Shown here in pieces: positions 9,538 to 18,053 of a stretch of DNA of 64,000 nt. The DNA comes from an uncultured Clostridia bacterium. GTDB taxonomy: Bacteria; Bacillota; Clostridia; Oscillospirales; Ruminococcaceae. The number at the start of each line of letters is the position of its first letter. Within the stretch, counting starts at the first letter, position 1. Both the position numbers and the translations under genes were made by a program. The notes under the pieces were generated by a model. It did not search any database, was not told the DNA's origin, and saw nothing but the letters and a program-made list of their open reading frames with translations. The stretch spans positions 1 to 64,000 of the forward strand of contig CANQRG010000006.1 of NCBI GenBank assembly GCA_947626165.1, read 5' to 3'.

Positions 9538-9586
9538 TACTCAACCTCCAATATCCATTGTCAATTATTATTTATCAACTGATAGA

Positions 9587-9659
9587 CCTGCCGTTGTACA
9601 AAGTTATCACATTGTACAAATTCTCCAAAGGCAGCAGAGCCACCGGTAGCTCACCGGTC
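9587..9659 (-). repeat. Dispersed modular repeat, core plus head
   Basis: Reverse complement: GACCGGTGAGCTACCGGTGGCTCTGCTGCCTTTGGAGAATTTGTACAATGTGATAACTTTGTACAACGGCAGG. Confidence 0.85.
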
Positions 9660-9661
9660 AA

Positions 9662-9931
9662 TTAAATATGGTGCATACAGTTAAAAACGTCCTCGTGCAT
9701 TGCGGTTATCGAAAGCCCGAGTTCTTTTCCGAGTTCCGACATTTTATCGCTTAACTCTGCAAAAGGAATATTCAGCTTTGAAATATCTACAAGCATGATC
9801 ATAGCAAACATATCCTGCAATACAGATTGAGTAACCTCTATAACATTTGCTTTATATTCAGAACAAACTGACGAAACCTTAGCCAGAATACCTATATCGT
9901 CTTTTCCTATTACGGTAACTATAGCTCTCAT
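9662..9931 (-). CDS. ACT-domain protein (UPF0237)
   Basis: MRAIVTVIGKDDIGILAKVSSVCSEYKANVIEVTQSVLQDMFAMIMLVD. Confidence 0.9.
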   Translation of the reverse strand: MRAIVTVIGKDDIGILAKVSSVCSEYKANVIEVTQSVLQDMFAMIMLVDISKLNIPFAELSDKMSELGKELGLSITAMHEDVFNCMHHI

Positions 9932-10171
9932 TATTAAACCTCCGCAGTATATTTTTATATTTAAAATAAGTATATCATAAATTAGACAAAAAAGAAATAC
10001 CTTAAATGGATATTTTTATTATTCGTTTGTAATTATGTTTAAAAAAGGTAATTAACTTTTAATTTTCTGTTTTAGTCATTTTTTGACTAAAATAAAATAA
10101 TAATATTTATTTGTGATATAATAATTTTGCAAATGAAATAGGAGTAAATTTGAAATCAGGAGGAATTAAAA

Positions 10172-10372
10172 ATGAAAAGTAAAAACACAAATATCAGACA
10201 TATACATCTTGATATTGAAGAAGAAAAATTTTATAAAATTCATTATGTTTCTGAATATTTTGGACGTTCTCTAAAAGGACAATTGATATATATGATTAAC
10301 AGTTATATTTCTAAATTTGAAAAGAATATTGGTCCTATTGATATGAATTTTTATAGTGAAAAATTTAAGTAA
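10172..10372 (+). CDS. Small hypothetical protein
   Basis: ORF with aggaggaattaaaaatg RBS. Confidence 0.4.
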   Translation: MKSKNTNIRHIHLDIEEEKFYKIHYVSEYFGRSLKGQLIYMINSYISKFEKNIGPIDMNFYSEKFK

Positions 10373-10444
10373 TTATACATAATGACAAAAACAATTTTTT
10401 GCTGATATTTAAGTTTGAATAGAAATAAAAATCACAAAATAGTA

Positions 10445-10480
10445 TTGACAAATCTTAAAAAACGTAATACAATGTATTAC
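10445..10480 (+). promoter_or_regulatory. TA promoter with overlapping operator
   Basis: TTGACA-17-TACAAT; palindrome GTAATACA-A-TGTATTAC 10464-10480 covers the -10. Confidence 0.75.
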
Positions 10481-10496
10481 AGAAGGAGCTGATACT

Positions 10497-10715
10497 ATGA
10501 CTATTTCGGTAAGATTAAATGATGAAGATACTGAGCTTTTTAAAAAATACGCGGAGCTTAATAATATTTCCTTATCGGACTTAATCAGAAATGCGGTAAT
10601 GGAAAAAATTGAAGATGAATATGATTTAAAGTGCTATGAGGAAGCCATTGCAGAACACAGAAAAAATCCTATAACCTATTCTATTGATGAAGTTAAAAAG
10701 GAGCTAGGTTTATGA
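10497..10715 (+). CDS. RelB-family antitoxin (RHH)
   Basis: MTISVRLNDEDTELFKKYAELNNISLSDLIRNAVMEKIEDEYDLKCYEEAIAEH. Confidence 0.85.
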   Translation: MTISVRLNDEDTELFKKYAELNNISLSDLIRNAVMEKIEDEYDLKCYEEAIAEHRKNPITYSIDEVKKELGL

Positions 10716-10984
10716 ATGGTTACAGGGTAGTTTTTTCTGACAGAGCATTAAAGGATCTGAAAAAATTAGACAGACATACAGCGTCATTGATTATAGGGTG
10801 GATCGAGAAAAATCTTGAGGGATGTACAAATCCACGAAGTTTTGGCAAAGGCTTGACAGCTAACAGGTCGGGTCAATGGCGGTATCGCGTTGGAAATTAC
10901 AGGCTGATTGCCGAAATTGAAGATGAACAGGTTACAATCTTAGTTTTAAATGTTGGACACAGGCGAAATATCTATGATAAATAA
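10712..10984 (+). CDS. RelE/ParE-family toxin
   Basis: YRVVFSDRALKDLKKLDRHTASLIIGWIEKNL..GQWRYRVGNYRLIAEIEDEQVTILVLNVGHRRNIYDK; 4-bp overlap with antitoxin. Confidence 0.9.
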   Translation: MNGYRVVFSDRALKDLKKLDRHTASLIIGWIEKNLEGCTNPRSFGKGLTANRSGQWRYRVGNYRLIAEIEDEQVTILVLNVGHRRNIYDK

Positions 10985-11091
10985 GAAAACATTCACATAT
11001 TAAAACCGGCTAGGTTATCCTTGCCGGTTGACTTTTTTATGAATATATTATATAATCTAGCTATATAGTATGATTTAAGGAATGAAGGCAT

Positions 11092-11529
11092 ATGAAAATT
11101 TCTACAAAGGGAAGATACGCGCTAAGGCTTATGGTGGACCTAGCGGCTAATGATAATGGCGAATACACTTCTTTAAAGGTCATTTCGCAAAGACAGGGTA
11201 TTTCAAATAAATATCTTGAGCAGATTATAACTATACTTTCCAAGGCGGGATATGTAAAAAGCGTGCGCGGTTCCAGCGGTGGATATAGGCTAGCTAAAAG
11301 CCCTAAGGATTACACTGTCGGAATGATAATCAGACTTACCGAGGGAAGTCTGGCACCTGTAGCTTGTCTTGAGGGTGAGGAAAACGACTGCGACAGAAGC
11401 GAATCGTGCGTTACATTGTATGTATGGAAAAAGCTATATGAGGCTATCAACAATGTTGTTGACAGCATTACCCTTGAGGACTTGGTTGAAATGCAAAAGA
11501 ACTTAAACGGCGGAAATTATGAGATATAA
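11092..11529 (+). CDS. Rrf2-family transcriptional regulator
   Basis: MKISTKGRYALRLMVDLAAND..SNKYLEQIITILSKAGYVKSVRGSSGGYRLAK. Confidence 0.9.
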   Translation: MKISTKGRYALRLMVDLAANDNGEYTSLKVISQRQGISNKYLEQIITILSKAGYVKSVRGSSGGYRLAKSPKDYTVGMIIRLTEGSLAPVACLEGEENDCDRSESCVTLYVWKKLYEAINNVVDSITLEDLVEMQKNLNGGNYEI

Positions 11530-11780
11530 CTAAATATAGTATTTAAGAATAATTATGAATTTGAGCGTAGTATGTAAAAACCGTACTGCGCTTTTTATAT
11601 TTGTTTAATGGTCTGAAAGTTATAGTAAAAATATACAAATGATTTGTACTTTGTTTGTACAAGCCTACAAAATTCATGAAAAACCAGCATGAATACAATT
11701 TTTGTGTTATAATAGTAAATAATGGATAATATTTATTCATTATTACATTTATTAAATATTTTATACGAGGAGGAATAATA

Positions 11781-13787
11781 ATGAAAAAATTCAAGAAGTT
11801 ATTGTCTTATGCTGCAGCTGCAACATTAGCAGTTACAGGTATTGTAGGAGGAGCATCCTTAGGCGCTAACGCTGTGGACGACCTTATTATAAATGGCGGT
11901 CCGTATACAGGTGATGAAACCTATATTGCTACATACAATAGTGCTGACTATTATCATCAGACAGCATTTGTACTTCAGTTCAAGTATGATGTTGTAGGAG
12001 AGCCTTCAGCACCTCAACCTGGCGAGCCTGATCTCGGATACAACGATACTTTTGAATTTCTTGTTTTCGATGAGGATTTTAATGGTTGGAATAGGACTAA
12101 TGTAGGTCCAACAGGTTATGATTTAGGTGTAAGCTATATTAAGCCTGAAGAGGATGTAGTTTACACAGTAGAAGTTCCTATCGAAGTAATTGAAAGCAAA
12201 CTTTCAACAGGTCAAACACCTTTTGGTATCAACATTCAGACAGGTGCACAGCTTGGTACTTCAGAAGTAACAATTGTTTCACTTAAGTACAAAGATACCG
12301 AATATGTTCAAACTCCGTTTACAATTACAGGTTATTGGACTAAGGGTACATCAAGCGAAATGACTGTTGATCCTGCTGGCGCAGCATATGTAAATGCCAA
12401 TGAGAGCAATATTCTAGTTTCTGCACTTGACCTCAGTAACTGGTATAATCCAACTGTTGAAGTTACAGTAACTTATGATGAAACAAGTGATGATTTTGTT
12501 CAGGCTGAAATCTTACTCCCAACAGGTAAAACTGATCCGGGAACTCTGGGCGAAATTTATGAGACACAAGATCCTAACTATGTTAAGCCAGTGGCAGGAG
12601 AGCATACATATGTAACCGAAATTCCTAATACAACCACAAAATTTATAGCTGCATACGATCAATGCACAGTTACAAAGATTTACGTGTATGATAATAACGC
12701 AGGTCTTGAAGATAACCCTGTATCAGGTGAAGCAGCTGCAACTATCTCTCAAAACATGGGTCTTGCTTGGAATTTAGGTAATGCACTTGAAGTTGTTGAT
12801 GCTGAAGGCAAAGTAAATGAAAAAGCTACTGGTATTGCAAAAGCCACCATGAAGCTTATTCAGGCTGTAAAGGCTGCTGGTTTTAACACAATTAGAATAC
12901 CTGTTTCATTCATAAATATGGTTGGTGAAGACGGCAATGTAAATGACGATTACATGGCTAGAATTCAGCAGGTTGTTGACTATGCATATGATATGGGTAT
13001 GTATTCTATAGTTAGCTTGCATAGTGATAGTATGCCGACCGTTAATGGTAGTTGGATAAATATCGATGCAACTGGCACAGCATTTGATGACATACTAAAT
13101 AAGTATGGTGCTTTATGGACAGAAGTAGCTACTGCATTTGCCGGCTATGATCAAAAGGTATTATTCCAGGCTGGTAGTGAGTTTCAGGGTTCTGCCGGTA
13201 CTTATGCACCACCAACGCAAACAGAAACTGATAATATAAATACTCTTATGCAAACATTTGTTAATGCTGTACGTAATGCAGGCGGAGCTAACACGGACCG
13301 TGTATTATCACTTGTAGGTTATCTCAACAACATTGACTATACTGTAGCTGGATTAAAAAAGCCTACAGATACAACATATGATAGATTAATGTTTTCTGTA
13401 GGCTATTATACTCCATCTGACTTTAATTTTGGCGGATACGATGGTGGTAGTGACTATTCAACAACATGGGATGAAAACGGTGTATATGGAAAAACATACA
13501 TGAATAGCCAGTTTGAAAAGATAACCAATTTTGCATCTGGTTTAGGTATGCCTGTAATGATAGATGAATATGGTCCTGCATTTAAGAACAATATTTATCA
13601 AATAGCCAATTATTGCTACTGGTTAAATTACTATGCTGCTTTATATGGTATAGTAACTGCATACTGGGATAATGGTGTTACTGGTGAATTAGGTACAGGT
13701 TTATTTAATAGATCAACTAATACTATTACTACAAATGGTCAGGCTATTGTAGATGCAATTGTTGATGGTTATAATGATGGGCGTTAA
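11781..13787 (+). CDS. Secreted GH5-like glycoside hydrolase (endoglucanase family) with N-terminal accessory region
   Basis: Signal peptide; ISQNMGLAWNLGNALEVVD, GFNTIRIPVSF, MYSIVSLHSD, LFQAGSEFQG, MPVMIDEYGP. Confidence 0.75.
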   Translation: MKKFKKLLSYAAAATLAVTGIVGGASLGANAVDDLIINGGPYTGDETYIATYNSADYYHQTAFVLQFKYDVVGEPSAPQPGEPDLGYNDTFEFLVFDEDFNGWNRTNVGPTGYDLGVSYIKPEEDVVYTVEVPIEVIESKLSTGQTPFGINIQTGAQLGTSEVTIVSLKYKDTEYVQTPFTITGYWTKGTSSEMTVDPAGAAYVNANESNILVSALDLSNWYNPTVEVTVTYDETSDDFVQAEILLPTGKTDPGTLGEIYETQDPNYVKPVAGEHTYVTEIPNTTTKFIAAYDQCTVTKIYVYDNNAGLEDNPVSGEAAATISQNMGLAWNLGNALEVVDAEGKVNEKATGIAKATMKLIQAVKAAGFNTIRIPVSFINMVGEDGNVNDDYMARIQQVVDYAYDMGMYSIVSLHSDSMPTVNGSWINIDATGTAFDDILNKYGALWTEVATAFAGYDQKVLFQAGSEFQGSAGTYAPPTQTETDNINTLMQTFVNAVRNAGGANTDRVLSLVGYLNNIDYTVAGLKKPTDTTYDRLMFSVGYYTPSDFNFGGYDGGSDYSTTWDENGVYGKTYMNSQFEKITNFASGLGMPVMIDEYGPAFKNNIYQIANYCYWLNYYAALYGIVTAYWDNGVTGELGTGLFNRSTNTITTNGQAIVDAIVDGYNDGR

Positions 13788-13803
13788 ATATATTGCTAAT
13801 AAC

Positions 13804-13843
13804 AATGCCATTTGAACTTTAGGGTTCAAGTGGCATTCTTTTT
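13804..13843 (+). terminator. Rho-independent terminator
   Basis: AATGCCATTTGAAC..GGTTCAAGTGGCATTCTTTTT. Confidence 0.8.
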
Positions 13844-13907
13844 GTATTAAATAATCTTTACTGCTACTAGTAGCAAAAACTATACAGCTATATTTAATTT
13901 GTCTGCA

Positions 13908-14771
13908 CTATTCATCAAGCGCCTTTTTCATAAAATCCTCAGTTGATATTCCGCTGGCTCGGTTGTATCGGTTAAGACGATAAAGACAGTCCTCGTCTTT
14001 TGAAATATAATTCATCTTACCCTCTACTCCAAAGCTGACCTTAAATCCGCAGGCTTTAATAAATTTTGTACTGTCATCAGACACAGCGCCATATGGGTAG
14101 ACGTATGTATTAGGTACTATCTCGCAGTTGGCTTTTATTTTATCCATAAAGCTGAGAGTGTCTGACATAAAAGCAGAACGGTAATCGTCGTAGCTTTCAT
14201 TACCCATTCTCTTAGCACCAACTCTTTTTGCCATAGTGTGAAAATTATCCGAGTGACAGGCTATTTCCACCCGTCCGCTGGTGTAAGCATCCTTGCAGTC
14301 TTTCCACGACATATACGAGTAATTCGGGTTTGGATCATTTTCTGCTGTCGCCTTGTCGCAGAACGCTCCCACAACTGCAAAAACAGCTTTCATATTATAC
14401 TTGGACAACAGCGGAAGAACGTAATACATATTGTTATAGCAGCCATCGTCGAAGCTCAAAATCACCGGCTTTTCAGGAAGCTCTTTATCCGAATACACAT
14501 AAGAAATAAGGTCTTGACACAGTATAGGCGTGAAGCCGTGTTCTTTTAAGTAAAGCATATCGCTTTCAAGCTCAAGAGGTGACAAAACATAATCCCCCTG
14601 CTTGCTTTCGTCTTTTAAGATTGAATGATACATTATAATAGGCAGCTTTACGCCTCTTATACTTTCTGCAAACGCAGAGCAGGCATAAACCAAAACTGAA
14701 ACTAACACTGCTCCCGAAATAAACAAGGAAAGCATTTTTAATATTTTTTTTACAGAAACGATTTTAAACAT
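13908..14771 (-). CDS. Polysaccharide deacetylase family protein
   Basis: LPIIMYHSILKD..PVILSFDDGCYNNMYYVLPLL..VYPYGAVSDDS. Confidence 0.85.
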   Translation of the reverse strand: MFKIVSVKKILKMLSLFISGAVLVSVLVYACSAFAESIRGVKLPIIMYHSILKDESKQGDYVLSPLELESDMLYLKEHGFTPILCQDLISYVYSDKELPEKPVILSFDDGCYNNMYYVLPLLSKYNMKAVFAVVGAFCDKATAENDPNPNYSYMSWKDCKDAYTSGRVEIACHSDNFHTMAKRVGAKRMGNESYDDYRSAFMSDTLSFMDKIKANCEIVPNTYVYPYGAVSDDSTKFIKACGFKVSFGVEGKMNYISKDEDCLYRLNRYNRASGISTEDFMKKALDE

Positions 14772-14903
14772 TTGGTCACTCCCTGATGCTAAACGCTATA
14801 ATACTATAATATTAGAATGTTAGTGTAATTATTTGTATTATTCTTGTTTTTGATAATTTAATATGCTATAATTATGAAAAGAATCAAAAACAGGTGAAAT
14901 ATT

Positions 14904-15986
14904 ATGGTAAAGCGAATAGGTATTTTAACAAGCGGAGGAGACTGTCCGGGTCTTAACGCTACTATCAGAGGCGTTGCAAAGGCTTGTTATCAGAAATTCG
15001 GCGTTGACGGCGTTGAAATTATCGGTATTCAAGACGGATACTCAGGGCTTATAAACAACCAGTGCAAGCTGATGTCGCCGTCTGATTTTTCGGGAATTCT
15101 CACTCAAGGCGGAACTATTTTCGGAACAAAAAGAACGCCGTACAAGATGATGCAGGTCATTGAGGAGGATAACATAAACAAAGTAAAGGCAATGAAGCAG
15201 ACCTACAAAAAGCAGAAGCTTGACTGTCTTTTAACGCTTGGCGGAAACGGAACTCACAAGACGGCAAATCTTCTCTCGAGCGAAGGGTTAAACGTGATAG
15301 GACTTCCTAAAACCATAGACAACGACATCTGGGGAACAGACGTTACCTTTGGCTTTCACTCTGCCGTTGACATTGCCACCGACGTTATAGACAGGCTTCA
15401 CACAACGGCTAACTCTCACGGAAGGACTCTTGTAGTTGAAATAATGGGAAACAAGGCTGGCTGGCTGACGCTCTACTCGGGAATAGCAGGAGGAGCGGAT
15501 ATAATAGTTATTCCTGAGATACCGTTTAATATAGATAAAATCTGCAAAGCAGTTGAAAAGCGTGCAAAAAGGGGAAGCGCCTTTTCGATACTGGCTGTTG
15601 CAGAGGGTGCGTTCGATGAGGACGAAGCAAAGCTCAAGAAAAAAGAGCGTGCAAGAAGAAGAGCAGAGGCAGGCGAAACGACAGCTACAAACAGAATTGC
15701 CAAAGCTATCGAGCAAAACACAGGCTTTGAAACAAGGGTTTGCGTTCCGGGTCATATGCTTAGAGGCGGAAGCCCGTCCGCTTACGACAGAGTTCTGGCA
15801 ACAAAGTTTGGCTGTCACGCGGCTAATCTTATAGAGCAGGATAAGTACGGCTACGCAGTTGCTATGAAGAATAATATAGTCACCGAAAACAAGCTAGAAG
15901 ATGTTGCAGGCAAGACAAAATTTGTACCTGTTGACGACCAGCTGGTTCAGACAGCCAGAGACATAGGAATTTCCTTTGGCAATTAA
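14904..15986 (+). CDS. pfkA: 6-phosphofructokinase
   Basis: GILTSGGDCPGLNATIRG..LLTLGGNGTHKTA..GLPKTIDNDIWGTDVTFGFHSA. Confidence 0.92.
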   Translation: MVKRIGILTSGGDCPGLNATIRGVAKACYQKFGVDGVEIIGIQDGYSGLINNQCKLMSPSDFSGILTQGGTIFGTKRTPYKMMQVIEEDNINKVKAMKQTYKKQKLDCLLTLGGNGTHKTANLLSSEGLNVIGLPKTIDNDIWGTDVTFGFHSAVDIATDVIDRLHTTANSHGRTLVVEIMGNKAGWLTLYSGIAGGADIIVIPEIPFNIDKICKAVEKRAKRGSAFSILAVAEGAFDEDEAKLKKKERARRRAEAGETTATNRIAKAIEQNTGFETRVCVPGHMLRGGSPSAYDRVLATKFGCHAANLIEQDKYGYAVAMKNNIVTENKLEDVAGKTKFVPVDDQLVQTARDIGISFGN

Positions 15987-16102
15987 CCAGCGAGCCGGCG
16001 TGACGCCGGATGCTCTGCCCAATTAGAGGCAAGAAGCAAGAGGCAAGAATCAAGATGCAAGAGACAAGAAACTAGAGGCAAGAGACTAGAGGCTAGAGGC
16101 TA
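15984..16102 (+). repeat. Dispersed modular repeat: head hairpin plus 11 in-phase heptamers
   Basis: CGGCGTGACGCCG hairpin; 16026-16102 = GAGGCAA GAAGCAA GAGGCAA GAATCAA GATGCAA GAGACAA GAAACTA GAGGCAA GAGACTA GAGGCTA GAGGCTA. Confidence 0.95.
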
Positions 16103-16194
16103 GAAAAATTTTAAGATAAATTTGCTTTTTAAAGAATAATAATGTATAATAATTTTATTGCATTAAAATTAATTAATTTGGAGGTAAAATATTT

Positions 16195-17058
16195 ATGTTA
16201 GTTTCGGCAAAGGAAATGCTAAACAAAGCAAGAGATGGTAAATATGCAGTAGGTCAGTTCAACATCAACAATCTTGAATGGACTAAGGCTATTTTACTTA
16301 CCGCACAGGAGCAAAACTCGCCTGTTATTCTCGGAGTTTCAGAGGGCGCAGGAAAGTATATGTGCGGTTATAAGACGGTCGTAGGAATGGTAAACGGAAT
16401 GTTAGAGGAGCTTAATATCACAGTTCCTGTTGCACTCCACCTTGATCACGGCTCATACGACGGAGCAAAGGCTTGTATTGAAGCAGGCTTCAGTTCGGTT
16501 ATGTTCGACGGCTCACATTATCCAATCGAGGAAAACATTGAAAAGACAAAGGAGCTTGTAGCGGAGTGTGAAAAGCTTGGTCTTTCAATTGAAGCAGAGG
16601 TCGGCTCGATAGGCGGAGAGGAAGACGGAGTTATCGGCGCAGGTGAATGTGCAGACCCAAATGAGTGCAAGGCTATAGCTGATTTAGGTGTTACAATGCT
16701 TGCAGCAGGTATCGGAAACATTCACGGAAAATATCCTGAAAACTGGGCAGGTCTTTCATTTGAAACTCTTGCCGCTGTCAAGGAAAAGGTAGGAGATATG
16801 CCTTTAGTTCTTCACGGCGGAACAGGAATCCCTGAGGATATGATAAAGAAAGCAATCTCTTTGGGAGTTGCGAAAATCAACGTAAATACAGAATGTCAGC
16901 TTGCTTTTCAGGAGGCTACAAGAAAGTATATAGAAGAAGGCAAGGATAAGCAGGGTAAGGGCTTCGACCCGAGAAAGCTGCTTGCTCCGGGCTTTGAAGC
17001 TATTAAAGAAACCGTTAAAGAAAAAATGGAGCTTTTCGGTTCAATAGGCAAAGCGTAA
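16195..17058 (+). CDS. fba: Class II fructose-bisphosphate aldolase
   Basis: MLVSAKEMLNKARDGKYAVGQFNINNLEW..VALHLDHGSYDGAKACIEAGFSSVMFDGSHYP. Confidence 0.95.
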   Translation: MLVSAKEMLNKARDGKYAVGQFNINNLEWTKAILLTAQEQNSPVILGVSEGAGKYMCGYKTVVGMVNGMLEELNITVPVALHLDHGSYDGAKACIEAGFSSVMFDGSHYPIEENIEKTKELVAECEKLGLSIEAEVGSIGGEEDGVIGAGECADPNECKAIADLGVTMLAAGIGNIHGKYPENWAGLSFETLAAVKEKVGDMPLVLHGGTGIPEDMIKKAISLGVAKINVNTECQLAFQEATRKYIEEGKDKQGKGFDPRKLLAPGFEAIKETVKEKMELFGSIGKA

Positions 17059-17131
17059 ATATAAATCTAAGTTCATACCGAGTGTAGCCTAGTCACCACT
17101 CGTTAATAAAAACAGGGATAATACTGAAATT

Positions 17132-17162
17132 AAAGGCGTATCCTTGTGGTACGCCTTTTTTA
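17132..17162 (+). terminator. Rho-independent terminator
   Basis: AAAGGCGTA..TACGCCTTTTTTAGTTTTT. Confidence 0.75.
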
Positions 17163-17270
17163 GTTTTTTAGAAGTTAGAGATTAGATTGTACAAAGTAAA
17201 TACATTGTACTAACTCTCCAAAGACAAATTGCGTGCAGGGCTCAGATCTGCTCTTGTCTCTAACAGCAGA
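17163..17270 (-). repeat. Dispersed modular repeat, core plus head, short heptamer run
   Basis: gaagttagagattagattgtacaaagtaaatacattgtactaactctccaaagac..gcagggctcagatctgctc. Confidence 0.8.
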
Positions 17271-17283
17271 AAGGAAAGTGTAT

Positions 17284-17832
17284 ATGAAAAATCTAAGTGT
17301 AAAAAAAATCGCAATTTTATCAGTAACAGCGGCTTTATATGTCGCAGTAACAATGGCTTTAGGCTCTCTTGCCTACGGCAGTATTCAGTTTCGTATCTCA
17401 GAGGCATTGGTGCTTCTCTGCTTTTATAAAAAAGAATACTGCTACTCAATGGTTGTTGGCTGTCTTATCGCCAATATAATAAGCACCGTCGGTGCTATAG
17501 ATATGATTGTCGGAACATTCGCAACTCTGCTTGCGGTCGTTGTAATAGTCTTGTGTTCAAAATATCTCCCCGAATTTTTTATTAAAAAGTTCGGAATGAG
17601 TGAAAATGCCGCTTCGACTGCCGCATTGATAACAGCGTCTCTGTCGCCTGTGGTGTTTAACGGAGTTTTAGTAGGTCTTGAGCTTAAATACGTATTTGAC
17701 CTACCGCTTTTTCTGTCAATGTGTCAGATCGCTCTTGGGGAGCTTGTATGCGTGACCGTTGTGGGAGTAATTCTATTTAAAATCTTAGAGAAAAACAAAG
17801 GATTTATGAAACTGATCAATTTTGAAAAGTAA
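17284..17832 (+). CDS. queT: QueT-family ECF transporter substrate-binding membrane protein
   Basis: MKNLSVKKIAILSVTAALYVAVTMALGSLAYGSIQFRISEALVLL. Confidence 0.85.
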   Translation: MKNLSVKKIAILSVTAALYVAVTMALGSLAYGSIQFRISEALVLLCFYKKEYCYSMVVGCLIANIISTVGAIDMIVGTFATLLAVVVIVLCSKYLPEFFIKKFGMSENAASTAALITASLSPVVFNGVLVGLELKYVFDLPLFLSMCQIALGELVCVTVVGVILFKILEKNKGFMKLINFEK

Positions 17833-18053
17833 TCAGGTATATATTCTTTACCAATAATCAGTGTAAAATATGATAACTTTAATCGCTTTGCAATAGCAGA
17901 GCGATTTTTTACTTTTGAACAAAAAAATAATAAAATTACTTGCAATTTATAGTTAAATAGTATATAATTGCATTATGGGCAGTAGTGTATTTTGTTTAGT
18001 ATAAATAAAACATATTATATTCTGCAAATTTAATCGAATGGAGAGATAAAAAG

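Noticed and set aside
15288-15818. 176-aa minus-strand ORF opposite pfkA
   Set aside because: Cys/Ser-rich low-complexity shadow ORF of a conserved gene.
15984-16110. CRISPR array
   Set aside because: Units are 7 bp with no spacers of constant length, and there are no cas genes in the window.
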